From an uncultured Bacillaceae bacterium (GTDB lineage Bacteria > Bacillota > Bacilli > Bacillales > Caldibacillaceae): a stretch of DNA of 41,853 nt. Under the pieces are notes generated by a model, which worked only from the letters and a program-made list of their open reading frames with translations, was not told the DNA's origin and did no database searches. Both the position numbers and the translations under genes were made by a program. Positions 8,481 through 16,113 of the stretch are shown piece by piece (the stretch's first letter is position 1; every line of letters starts with the position of its first letter). Location: positions 1-41,853 of the forward strand of contig CALKAK010000132.1 in assembly GCA_937983015.1 (NCBI GenBank), read 5' to 3'.

Positions 8481-8515
8481 AACCCGGGGACACGAATAGC
8501 GTCCCCGGGTTTCGT
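8481..8515. terminator. Strong GC-rich hairpin between convergent genes
   Basis: A perfect 11-bp stem (AACCCGGGGAC with GTCCCCGGGTT, 8481-8491 and 8501-8511) has a 9-base loop. It lies between the decayed gene and the minus-strand plsY-like gene. T-tracts are weak on both sides, but its position fits a bidirectional terminator. Confidence 0.65.
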
Positions 8516-8544
8516 TATTACTGTTATAAATTTACTTCAAACAT

Positions 8545-9165
8545 CTAAAGCGCCATTTTATCCTTAATGAATTTAGAAACACGGATCTCTTTATTTTCCA
8601 TAATCCGTCGGTAATTTTCGAGATGTTTGATCGTGCTGATGGACATGATGATGAGCCCAATCGTCATTTCAAAGGATAAAAAGCCATAGGATAAACCCGT
8701 TGAAAAAACAAGGGAAACATACATCCCCCACACGCCGATAACAAAATAATCACTGATGATGCCGATGAGTAATAGTACGCCTACGCAGATGAGGGCGATT
8801 TTCCAGTTGATGGCAAAAATCATCCCGATGATTGAAGCGGTCCCTTTTCCGCCCTTAAATTTCATGGTTATCGGATAGTTATGACCGATGATAATAAAGA
8901 GTCCTGTAAAATACAGAAGCTCGGTTAGATTCGGTTCATTCGCAAGATACGTTCTTAGAAAAATGAGCGGAAGCAATGCCTTTCCTATATCGATGAGGGC
9001 GACGATGATTCCATATCTCCAGCCAAGTAATAACGTTGTATTGGATGCGCCTGGATTTTTATAACCTTCATTACCGATATCAATATTTTTAATCGCCCCG
9101 ATGATCTGGGAGCCATTGATGCAACCTAACAAGTAGCCAATTAGCGCATAACCTAATAATGCCAT
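8545..9165 (-). CDS. plsY: PlsY-family glycerol-3-phosphate acyltransferase (paralogue)
   Basis: A 206-residue membrane protein with about five helices. It carries the three PlsY signature regions: NPGASN (37-42), GHNYPITMKFKGGKG (94-108, the glycerol-phosphate and acyl-phosphate loops) and a KHLENYRR-type third motif near residue 180. PlsY transfers an acyl group from acyl-phosphate to glycerol 3-phosphate, giving lysophosphatidate, the first step of phospholipid synthesis. The ATG at 9165 has AAAAGGTG upstream; the in-frame GTG at 9177 overlaps that site and is not preferred. The first motif reads IGNEGYKNPGASN, where standard PlsY has a sequence like GSGNPGATN, and no parE/parC-type neighbours are present. 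I therefore read it as a second, divergent copy rather than the essential housekeeping gene. Confidence 0.82.
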   Translation of the reverse strand: MALLGYALIGYLLGCINGSQIIGAIKNIDIGNEGYKNPGASNTTLLLGWRYGIIVALIDIGKALLPLIFLRTYLANEPNLTELLYFTGLFIIIGHNYPITMKFKGGKGTASIIGMIFAINWKIALICVGVLLLIGIISDYFVIGVWGMYVSLVFSTGLSYGFLSFEMTIGLIIMSISTIKHLENYRRIMENKEIRVSKFIKDKMAL

Positions 9166-9364
9166 TAAGTATTTCACCTTTTCTCGCGTGTTTCAACGAT
9201 TAAATGGAGTTTGATCAGAGCTGTGGTTCGGTCAATGTTAAAATTAGCTACTACATGATGAAGAGTTAATTTTCTTTAAGAATAATACTAAAAAAGCTGT
9301 ACGCTAAAGGAAGAAGTAAAGATGCGAAAAAAGTGAACAAGAAAAAATGTTCGCGTCCAGGTTT

Positions 9365-10354
9365 TTATAAGAATTTTTCGCGTAATTCTTCTGGAGTATA
9401 AGGAGAAAGATAGCCTGGCGGTATATCGAATACGGTCTTACAGCCGTATTGTCCCTCATTACTTAAACGAAAAGCTGCTCGTGCGTATGCGACTAATACG
9501 CTAGCGGTAAATTCCGGATTGCTTTCTAGTTTCAGGGAGAATTCATAGACTTGCTTGTGTTCATTTTGACCGGTCGTACCGCTATGGATGACGAAACCGC
9601 CGTGTGGAGATTTTGTATGGTCACGCATAAATTCTTCTTCCGTGATGAAGTTCACTTCTGTGTGGTAGTCGGCAAAATAATTGGGCATGGTTTTGATCGT
9701 ACGTTCGATGGCCCGTAGATCCGCACCTTCTTCAGGAACAACATAACAGACCCGCCTGTGTTTTTCTGCTGTTGTCAATTCTGGATTTTCACCACGACGG
9801 ACCTGTTCGATCGCTTTTTCATTGGGGATCGTGTATTGGACCCCGTATTTAACCCCGGCCACTCTCCGCACCGCATCGGAATGCCCCTGACTCAAACCTT
9901 CTCCCCAAAATGTATAAGTTTTTCCCTTTGGCATGATCGCATCGGCCATCACCCTATTAATGGAGAATAATCCGGGATCCCAGCCAACGGAAATAATGGC
10001 GACCTTTTTATTTTTTAATGCTACTTCATGAACTTTTTCATAATGCTCTGGGATCTTCGCATGAGTATCAAAACTATCGATTGTATTAAAATACTCGGTG
10101 AATTCCGGGGTTTGTACCGGGAGATCGGTCGCCGATCCACCACAAAGAAGCATCACATCGATTTGACCTGCATATTTTCTTGCGTTGGATACGTGATCGA
10201 TTATGATTCCGGGTTCGTTTATACCCAGGGTTTCTGGATCTCTGCGAGAAAATATACCAACTAAATTCATATCTGGTGCATTTTTAATAGCCTCTACTGC
10301 TCCTTTTCCGAGATTTCCATAACCGACGATACCGAGATTGATTTTTCTTTCCAT
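9365..10354 (-). CDS. ddh: meso-Diaminopimelate D-dehydrogenase
   Basis: A 329-residue cytoplasmic enzyme matching Ddh from Corynebacterium, Lysinibacillus and Ureibacillus in length and layout. It has an N-terminal Rossmann fold with GIVGYGNLGKG (8-18) for NADP, then VGWDPGLFSINR and WGEGLSQGHSDAVRR, the substrate-side segments typical of the family. It converts tetrahydrodipicolinate, ammonia and NADPH to meso-diaminopimelate in one step, bypassing the succinylase or acetylase routes to lysine and peptidoglycan precursors. The start follows AAGGAG with a 7-base gap. No dap or lys genes flank it and no lysine riboswitch is apparent upstream. Ddh is present in only some Bacillaceae, so it is a useful taxonomic marker. 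Confidence 0.92.
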   Translation of the reverse strand: MERKINLGIVGYGNLGKGAVEAIKNAPDMNLVGIFSRRDPETLGINEPGIIIDHVSNARKYAGQIDVMLLCGGSATDLPVQTPEFTEYFNTIDSFDTHAKIPEHYEKVHEVALKNKKVAIISVGWDPGLFSINRVMADAIMPKGKTYTFWGEGLSQGHSDAVRRVAGVKYGVQYTIPNEKAIEQVRRGENPELTTAEKHRRVCYVVPEEGADLRAIERTIKTMPNYFADYHTEVNFITEEEFMRDHTKSPHGGFVIHSGTTGQNEHKQVYEFSLKLESNPEFTASVLVAYARAAFRLSNEGQYGCKTVFDIPPGYLSPYTPEELREKFL

Positions 10355-10758
10355 GATCTTACTCCTTACTGTCTAAATGTTTATTTTATTAGTTTGGATT
10401 AATTTTACGGAATAAATCATTTTGTCGCAAATGAAAATAGAAAAAGTTACTGACGGGGATGAACTCTCTTTCCAGAAAACCAAGAGAAAAGCATTTACCG
10501 GTTCCGTACTGGAGATTTTTCGTTAATAGGAAAGAGAAGTACGTGCAAACGTTCAAAACGCCAAACAAGAAGGGAAAGAGGCATTATAGTTTCAGAAAAA
10601 CCAAAAGCACATCCATATATTAATAGATATATTGAAAGATGTGAAGTAAAGGAATTTACTCCGGAAAGAGAAAAAGAAGAGACCATCTTTGGCGAATATT
10701 AACGTTTGGATCATCCATTTGCCTCGATTAATAAACTTCAGTTTCCAGTGGACCAATA
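10355..10758. other. Region with coding remnants
   Basis: No intact gene is convincing. On the plus strand a 54-codon frame runs from ATG 10459 to TAA 10623 (MNSLSRKPREKHLPVPYWRF...). An overlapping frame one base off ends at TAA 10702 with HPYINRYIERCEVKEFTPER followed by a Glu/Lys-rich tail and FGEY, which looks like a genuine protein C-terminus. Together they suggest a frameshifted gene of 80 or so codons. The family is unknown and the case rests on composition only. Confidence 0.3.
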
Positions 10759-10833
10759 GTGGATGCCCAGTCCTTTTTTTCAGTCATGCATACATATAAT
10801 ATAGACTTATGCACTGTAAAAGGAGGTATCCCG

Positions 10834-11031
10834 ATGTACGACATGATCCACGACATGCGAAATCCGATTAGGCGTCCATTTTTCGGTCCTGGTCCATTTC
10901 TCGGCGGATTATTAGGTGGCTTTCTCGGTAGTGCCTTGTTTGGACCGAGACCATACCCCATTCCGGTTTATCCGCCTCCTTACTACGGATATTTTGAGTA
11001 TCCGCCGTATAATTACCCGTTTTATTATTAG
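10834..11031 (+). CDS. Small Gly/Pro/Tyr-rich protein, possible spore-coat component
   Basis: A 65-residue protein that starts after a textbook AAAGGAGGT site at 10834. A longer frame begins 25 codons earlier without one. It has a basic, Met/Asp/His-containing lead (MYDMIHDMRNPIRRPFFGPG), a short hydrophobic Gly-rich core (FLGGLLGGFLGSALFG) and a tail of Pro and Tyr (PYPIPVYPPPYYG...). This composition is common among small Bacillus coat or inner spore-crust proteins, where tyrosines can be cross-linked. The upstream CATATAATA fits the sigma-K -10 pattern CATAnnnTA, though a -35 was not found. The coat role is inference; a membrane-associated micropeptide is an alternative. Confidence 0.7.
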   Translation: MYDMIHDMRNPIRRPFFGPGPFLGGLLGGFLGSALFGPRPYPIPVYPPPYYGYFEYPPYNYPFYY

Positions 11032-11114
11032 AGTCTAGACCCAAAGGCTCCTTTAGGAATTATCCATGGAGCTCAAATTTTCCAATGACAAATTATAGGG
11101 GAAGTTGCTCATGA

Positions 11115-11486
11115 TTATTTTTGAATCACCGCGATTGTACAACGGGAAACGCAAATTAATTGACCGGCTTCATCACTGATTTTGATCTCCCAAACTTGTG
11201 TGCGTCGACCTTTATGTAAAACCTTACCTTCCGCCACCACCATTCCCTCTTTCTTCGAACGAATATGGTTGGCATTAATTTCTAGTCCAAAACAAATCTC
11301 ATTATCCGGATCGATCAATTGAAACGCACCTACACTGGCTACAGTTTCCGCCAGAGCGACTGATGCGCCCCCATGTAGATAACCTAAAGGCTGGCGGGTT
11401 CTCTCATCGACGGGCATCGTCGCTTTCACATAGCCCTGTTGCAAATCGACGATTTCAATGCCAAGACTGTCCATTAACGTTTTCAA
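11115..11486 (-). CDS. Hotdog-fold acyl-CoA thioesterase (PaaI/YdiI family)
   Basis: A 123-residue single hotdog domain. The segment QPLGYLHGGASVALAETVAS (about 32-51) is the helix and catalytic loop of the family; the Glu in ALAET is the usual catalytic carboxylate. It resembles B. subtilis YuxO and E. coli YdiI (MenI), which hydrolyse 1,4-dihydroxy-2-naphthoyl-CoA in menaquinone synthesis, but paralogues acting on aryl- or hydroxyaryl-CoA are common. No men genes are nearby, so the substrate is open. The start is TTG at 11486, 6 bases behind AAAGGGG. It lies downstream of the MFS gene on the same strand, but a terminator separates the two. Confidence 0.87.
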   Translation of the reverse strand: MKTLMDSLGIEIVDLQQGYVKATMPVDERTRQPLGYLHGGASVALAETVASVGAFQLIDPDNEICFGLEINANHIRSKKEGMVVAEGKVLHKGRRTQVWEIKISDEAGQLICVSRCTIAVIQK

Positions 11487-11552
11487 GGCGATCCCCTTTC
11501 CACAATTTCATACTTTGAGCAAATTGTATTAAAAATCAAAAAAATATTCAAA

Positions 11553-11582
11553 TCGAAAAACTGCTGGGGTAACCAGCAGTTT
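11553..11582 (-). terminator. Terminator of the second MFS gene
   Basis: The stem AACTGCTGG/CCAGCAGTT on either side of a 5-base loop starts directly after the stop codon of the minus-strand MFS gene. On that strand it is followed by a TTTTTCGATTT tail. Confidence 0.8.
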
Positions 11583-11583
11583 T

Positions 11584-12816
11584 CTAGTTTATAACATGCG
11601 GATCGCTAGCTTTGATCTTCTTATGTTCTTTTTCTTCCTTCCGGACTTGATAGGATAACAAGATAAACGAAAGTATTATGAGAGCACTAGTTACATAGAA
11701 TACGGAAGAGATCCCGATGAATCCCGCGATGATTCCACCGATCGAAGGACCGATGACGTTTCCGAGAAAACGGAAACTGGTGTTATAACCTTGTAATTCT
11801 CCCTGGATTTCATAGGGGGCAACCTGTCTTATATAAGCTGTCATACAAGGGACAATTCCCCCGCTGGCAACACCGAAGAGGAAACGCAAAACGATAAGTT
11901 GCCATAGTGATGTAACGAGCGCTTGTGGGATAAGAATCAATCCCGATATGACCAACAACCCCATAATCACTTTTATGTGTCCGATCCGGTCACCGAGTTT
12001 GCCCCATTGCCGGGTGGCGATGAGATTTCCGAAACCAACGGCGGAAAAAGCAAGGCCGGCAAGGGAAGCGACATTAGCCGAATCGGTTAGCTGATTCACA
12101 TACAACGCTAACAGCGGTTGGATCGTTAAATTGGCAATCTGCACTAAGAGTGAGACGATCATCACCGCGAAGAGCACTCTTTTGGTAACCATAAAATACA
12201 ATACATCTTTTTGGGAATACTCTTGTACTTTTTCGACGGACCGTTTTATTCTCTCTTCCTTTACGCCAAATAGTACGAGTAACATGGCGAAGAAAATGGC
12301 GGAAGATGTATAAATGAACGTGAAACGAAAACCGACGGAATCGGCAAGCATTCCACCAAGCAAGGGACCGATTAACATCCCCGTAACCGGTCCGGTTTGT
12401 AACGTTCCTAAAACCTGTCCGGCCATTTTCTTAGGTGTTTGCGAAGAGATAAACGCCACCGATAGGGGGATAAAACCTGTCACACTTCCCATAATGAGCC
12501 GGAGTAAAAATAGCTGGGTAACCGAATTAACGAGTCCCATTAAAAATAAACATATCGAGATTCCCGTACTGGTGAAGATTAATATTTTTTTATAACCGTG
12601 GCGATCGCCAATTCTGCCCCAAATAGGTGAAAGCAAAAATGCGGTCACAAAGGTAATACTAAATGTGAATCCTGCCCATTTTGAGATAAAGGTTTCGCTA
12701 TAATTACCCATTGTAGAAATGTATAAGGAGAGAAAGGGCATGACCATTGTGGTACTTGATGCGACCAGGAAGTTGGTTAACCATATGATGAATAAGTTGC
12801 GTTTTTGAACGGTAAT
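11584..12816 (-). CDS. MFS multidrug-type transporter with abnormal start
   Basis: A 12-helix major facilitator of the Bacillus drug-efflux type. Motif A reads GRIGDRHGYKK and motif C lies in GPVTGMLIGPLLGG. The first ATG (12747) would cut helix 1, but the homologous frame continues upstream (QKRNLFIIWLTNFLVASSTT) to codon ATT at 12816, 410 residues in all. GGAAGGTGA lies at the right distance upstream of that codon. No ATG, GTG or TTG occurs in frame between the preceding stop and 12747. Either ATT is used as a rare start, or a one-base insertion separates a GTG at 12826 (frame VIFNYR) from the rest. The substrate is not known. The gene is followed by its own terminator, and the neighbouring thioesterase is probably unrelated. 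Confidence 0.83.
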   Translation of the reverse strand: MTVQKRNLFIIWLTNFLVASSTTMVMPFLSLYISTMGNYSETFISKWAGFTFSITFVTAFLLSPIWGRIGDRHGYKKILIFTSTGISICLFLMGLVNSVTQLFLLRLIMGSVTGFIPLSVAFISSQTPKKMAGQVLGTLQTGPVTGMLIGPLLGGMLADSVGFRFTFIYTSSAIFFAMLLVLFGVKEERIKRSVEKVQEYSQKDVLYFMVTKRVLFAVMIVSLLVQIANLTIQPLLALYVNQLTDSANVASLAGLAFSAVGFGNLIATRQWGKLGDRIGHIKVIMGLLVISGLILIPQALVTSLWQLIVLRFLFGVASGGIVPCMTAYIRQVAPYEIQGELQGYNTSFRFLGNVIGPSIGGIIAGFIGISSVFYVTSALIILSFILLSYQVRKEEKEHKKIKASDPHVIN

Positions 12817-13060
12817 TGAAGATCACCTTCCTAATTATTTAGCCTCTCTAAATAGTATAGCTTACTTCGAATCTAAAAAAAAGACGTGGGAGGAAGTTAT
12901 TTTCCAGTAATTTGAAAAAAGTTTAATCATCTATTTCCTTTGCAAACACCTTAATAATGGCGCAAACTCATTTTCCCGGTGCGTTTACACCTTTCTTGCA
13001 AATGAACGATGGATTCGATACGATACAGAAAGAATTGGAGATGGAATAGGAGTTGAAATC

Positions 13061-13663
13061 ATGACAAGAAAATATATTTTTCCTCAATTCGATCAAACGG
13101 TAGCAAAAGATGAAATAGCTGTGGAAATGGTCACGAATCACGGTACGATTCGTCTAAAACTTTTTCCTAAACTTGCGCCGAAGGCTGTAGGCAATTTCAT
13201 CACCCACGCCAAAACGGGTTACTATAATGGGGTTACTTTTCATCGGGTGATTGACGGATTTATGATTCAAGGTGGTGATCCCACCGGAACGGGTGCAGGT
13301 GGTGAAAGCGTTTACGGAAAGCCGTTTGAGGACGAATTTTCACCATATTTATTTAATTTTCGTGGTGCTGTAAGCATGGCGAACGCAGGACCGAATACAA
13401 ACGGCAGCCAATTTTTTATTGTGCAGAATAATGAGCTTAACCCGGTATTTAAAGAACAGATGGAAAAAGCGGGCTATCCCCAAGAGGCGATCGATTATTA
13501 TGTTAAATATGGCGGGACTCCATGGCTTGATTTTCGGCATACCGTGTTCGGACAAGTAATCGATGGAATGGACGTGGTAGACAAAATTGCGAAAGTACCG
13601 ACCGATGCGCAAGATAAACCGCTTGCAGATGTGGTGATCGAAAAGATCCATATTATGGAATAG
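13061..13663 (+). CDS. ppiB: Cyclophilin-type peptidyl-prolyl isomerase
   Basis: A 200-residue cytoplasmic cyclophilin, longer than B. subtilis PpiB (143). The catalytic strand FHRVIDGFMIQGGD (about 60-73) holds the key Arg. GAVSMANAGPNTNGSQFFI provides the substrate groove, and HTVFGQVIDGMDVVDKI closes the barrel. The extra length comes from an N-terminal extension and an insertion (QMEKAGYPQEAIDYYVKYGG) before the last strands, as in the longer Bacillaceae form. The Trp that confers cyclosporin sensitivity in other cyclophilins is not seen at the corresponding position. The enzyme speeds cis-trans isomerisation of Xaa-Pro bonds during folding. AATAGGAG precedes the ATG. The gene appears to be monocistronic or to lead into the next small gene. 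Confidence 0.93.
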   Translation: MTRKYIFPQFDQTVAKDEIAVEMVTNHGTIRLKLFPKLAPKAVGNFITHAKTGYYNGVTFHRVIDGFMIQGGDPTGTGAGGESVYGKPFEDEFSPYLFNFRGAVSMANAGPNTNGSQFFIVQNNELNPVFKEQMEKAGYPQEAIDYYVKYGGTPWLDFRHTVFGQVIDGMDVVDKIAKVPTDAQDKPLADVVIEKIHIME

Positions 13664-13756
13664 AGATGAAACAGGCCGTCTTTTCTGTTTGTTTTATTTA
13701 TTCGGAAATTATTGTTATACTCTTTGAAGGAGGGCGAATAGAAAGGACGGTTTTCG

Positions 13757-14002
13757 ATGAATCGCTTTACTTTAGCCATGTTTTTTCTCTATTTTCCGGA
13801 AGATAAAACGGAGTACATTCCTGCCGTGATTTCCTTTTCCATTTTCCTCGCCTTTTGCATCCTGACTTTTCTTTGGGTGAAAAAAATTTCCCGGAAACAG
13901 GAAGAGCGGGCAAAGGAAATGGAAAAACGATTAATGATGGATGCACAAAACAACAATAAAAAGAACAAATCAAGTTCAAATAAAAAAACATTCAGTACTT
14001 GA
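13757..14002 (+). CDS. Small single-span membrane protein
   Basis: An 81-residue protein of unknown family. Residues about 22-42 form one transmembrane helix (IPAVISFSIFLAFCILTFLW), followed by a strongly basic and amphipathic tail (KKISRKQEERAKEMEKRLMM) ending in Asn/Lys/Ser repeats. The topology is likely N-out, C-in by the positive-inside rule. AAAGGACGG lies 8 bases before the ATG. The stop codon sits inside the loop of the terminator hairpin, so the gene ends abruptly with its transcript. Nothing in the neighbourhood points to a function. Confidence 0.65.
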   Translation: MNRFTLAMFFLYFPEDKTEYIPAVISFSIFLAFCILTFLWVKKISRKQEERAKEMEKRLMMDAQNNNKKNKSSSNKKTFST

Positions 14003-14023
14003 AAAAATACTGAATGTTTTTTT
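13986..14023. terminator. Bidirectional terminator overlapping the stop codon
   Basis: A perfect 12-bp stem (13986-13997 with 14008-14019) has a 10-base loop that contains the TGA of the small membrane protein. T runs follow on both strands, so it also ends the convergent patB transcript. Confidence 0.85.
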
Positions 14024-14047
14024 ATGGATGAAGTTGCCACATGTATT

Positions 14048-15211
14048 TTAAGTTAACGCTCGTTTCAAACGATTTAAACCGTCTAATAATGTTTGCCTCG
14101 GGCAGCCGATATTCATGCGGACAAATCCTTCTCCTTCAGGTCCATATTTGGTTCCTGGCTCGAGTGCGAGTTTACCTTTTGAAATTAAAAGGTCCATAAA
14201 TTCCTTTTCCGTTAACCCGAGCCTTCGATAATCGATCCAGACTAGAAAGGTTCCTTCTGATGGAATAACCGTTAATTCGGGGATTTCCTCTTTGATAAAA
14301 TTCCTGGTCAACATCGCGTTTTCTTGTAAATATTGATTCAATTCATCAAGCCACGGTTCACCGTATGTATAAGCGGCCTCTGCGGCGACGATACTCAATA
14401 TATTCGGCCCATGGAAGGCTACTTTTTCCATCTGATTCTTAACTTTTCTACGATATTCGGCATTCGGGATCACCATAACCGAGAATTGTAACCCTGGAAT
14501 ATTAAAGGTTTTACTAGGCGCGAATAAAGTAACTGTGCGGTTTTCTGTTTTTTTATCTAAAGAACTAATAGGGATTTGCACGTGAGGCTGGAAAATAATG
14601 TCTCCGTGAATTTCATCGGAAACGATCGGTACATCGTAAGTTTCGCAAAGGTCGGCCATTCTCTTTAATTCGTCGTACGTCCAGACTCTGCCCGTAGGAT
14701 TATGGGGACTGCAAAGTAATACGAGTTTGATCCCTGATTTTAGTTGCCCTTCGAAGTGATCAAAGTCAATCTCGTAGCGATCATTCTTTAAAATTAGTGG
14801 ATTGCGGATCACTTTACGATTATTTTTTTCAATCATCCGAACGAAGGGCGGGTAAATCGGCGTTTGAATAAGAATTTTATCCCCTTCATTTGTTAAAGCT
14901 TGGATTGAAAAAGCGATCGATTTGACGACTCCTGAACAAAAGACGATCCACTCTTTTTTTATATCCCAACGATAGCGTTTTTTTGCCCAGTTAATGATGG
15001 CTTCGTATAATCGGTCCGGTATCATCGCGTAGCCGAAAATTCCGTGCTGTATGCGTTCGTTCAGAGTGGCGATGACTTCTTTAGGTGCTTGAAAGTCCGT
15101 ATCCGCCACCCACATCGGTAGAAGATCATTCGTTCCGTATATATTTTTCATTCCATTCCATTTGACGGAATCCGTATTTTTGCGTTCGATTACACGATCA
15201 AAAATCGTCAC
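14048..15211 (-). CDS. patB: PatB/MalY-type PLP-dependent C-S lyase/aminotransferase
   Basis: A 387-residue fold-type I PLP enzyme. The PLP lysine is Lys234 in APSKTFNIPGLQ; the NPTGRVW loop and SDEIHGD (cofactor Asp) are in place, and the arginine segment near the C-terminus (FVRMNIGCP) binds the substrate carboxylate. This is the MalY/PatB subgroup, which cleaves cystathionine and related thioethers to a thiol, pyruvate and ammonia and may also transaminate. The start is GTG at 15211: GGGAGG lies 8 bases upstream, and the frame upstream of it runs into the neighbouring hydrolase region without a site. It follows the alpha/beta hydrolase closely on the same strand, with 53 bases between, so the two are probably one operon. 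Confidence 0.9.
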   Translation of the reverse strand: MTIFDRVIERKNTDSVKWNGMKNIYGTNDLLPMWVADTDFQAPKEVIATLNERIQHGIFGYAMIPDRLYEAIINWAKKRYRWDIKKEWIVFCSGVVKSIAFSIQALTNEGDKILIQTPIYPPFVRMIEKNNRKVIRNPLILKNDRYEIDFDHFEGQLKSGIKLVLLCSPHNPTGRVWTYDELKRMADLCETYDVPIVSDEIHGDIIFQPHVQIPISSLDKKTENRTVTLFAPSKTFNIPGLQFSVMVIPNAEYRRKVKNQMEKVAFHGPNILSIVAAEAAYTYGEPWLDELNQYLQENAMLTRNFIKEEIPELTVIPSEGTFLVWIDYRRLGLTEKEFMDLLISKGKLALEPGTKYGPEGEGFVRMNIGCPRQTLLDGLNRLKRALT

Positions 15212-15264
15212 TATCAATACCTCCCTTTTCCTCTCCCTCATCTTACCATAGCTTTCGGAATATT

Positions 15265-16113
15265 TTAACAGATGATCGTTTGAATGAGTTCGCAAATATC
15301 GTCCGGCCTTTCTTCCGGGAGTAAATGTCCGGTTTTTTCATAAACGAATAATCGGGCACTTGGTAAATCGTTCGCCAACCGTTGGCCGATTGCGAGGGGG
15401 ACGATGCGGTCGTTCTCACCCCAAAGCAAATAACAAGGAATGGTGATGGTACGGAGAACATCTTCCGGCAAATCACCTTCCCGATTTCTGAGCAGTTTTG
15501 CTAGGGCCCTGAATATCGCCTCATCCCTTAGAAATGGTTCAAGATAGCCTTCTTTCATTTCTTCGCAAATTAATGCTTTATCATGAACAACCTGTTCCAG
15601 ATTTCCTTGAATGCCACCGGTACGAATTAAATGCCGTTTAATGAGAATAGGGGCGATGGGTAAATAACTGAACAGTATCGCCGACAGGCGCGCTCTTTGT
15701 AAGTAACCAGAGCTGGCGAGAAGAAAGGCCCTTTCAAAACGGTTTAATTGTTCATGAATCATATACAGAGCGATCTGTCCACCCATCGAATGACCGATAA
15801 GCGTTCCATTTTTAATGCCGAGATGATCGAGCAATTGCAGGAGTGTTCGTGCGATATTACGGTAAGAATATTCGAATGTTAAAGACTTCCCGCTTTTGCC
15901 AAATGGCGGAATATCAATTGTCACGATCTGATAGTCCTGTTTTAGTCTGCGGATGAGATGCCGAAAGCAAAAACTAGATGCTAGAAAACCATGTAAACAG
16001 ATGAGCGTTGTTGGTGCTGCGGGGTGTGGATAAAACTGATAATAAAGGGAAATACCATTTACAGTCTGATACCTACAAGATTCTAGCGCTGTAGAAAATT
16101 TGTTCTTGACCAT
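15265..16113 (-). CDS. Alpha/beta-fold hydrolase
   Basis: A 282-residue soluble hydrolase with a complete catalytic triad: Ser109 in GHSMGG, Asp235 in WGENDR and His263 in KTGHLLPE. The oxyanion motif is HGFLASS (41-47). A cap domain lies between residues 135 and 220. It resembles B. subtilis YugF and the meta-cleavage hydrolase/esterase group, but these are poor guides to substrate. GGAGG is placed 10 bases before the ATG. It probably forms a two-gene operon with patB, though no shared pathway is evident. There is no signal peptide. Confidence 0.87.
   Translation of the reverse strand: MVKNKFSTALESCRYQTVNGISLYYQFYPHPAAPTTLICLHGFLASSFCFRHLIRRLKQDYQIVTIDIPPFGKSGKSLTFEYSYRNIARTLLQLLDHLGIKNGTLIGHSMGGQIALYMIHEQLNRFERAFLLASSGYLQRARLSAILFSYLPIAPILIKRHLIRTGGIQGNLEQVVHDKALICEEMKEGYLEPFLRDEAIFRALAKLLRNREGDLPEDVLRTITIPCYLLWGENDRIVPLAIGQRLANDLPSARLFVYEKTGHLLPEERPDDICELIQTIIC

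Noticed and set aside
8455..8515. Insertion-sequence end or inverted repeat
   Set aside because: The GC-rich hairpin lies between convergent gene ends and has no transposase or partner repeat; a terminator explains it.
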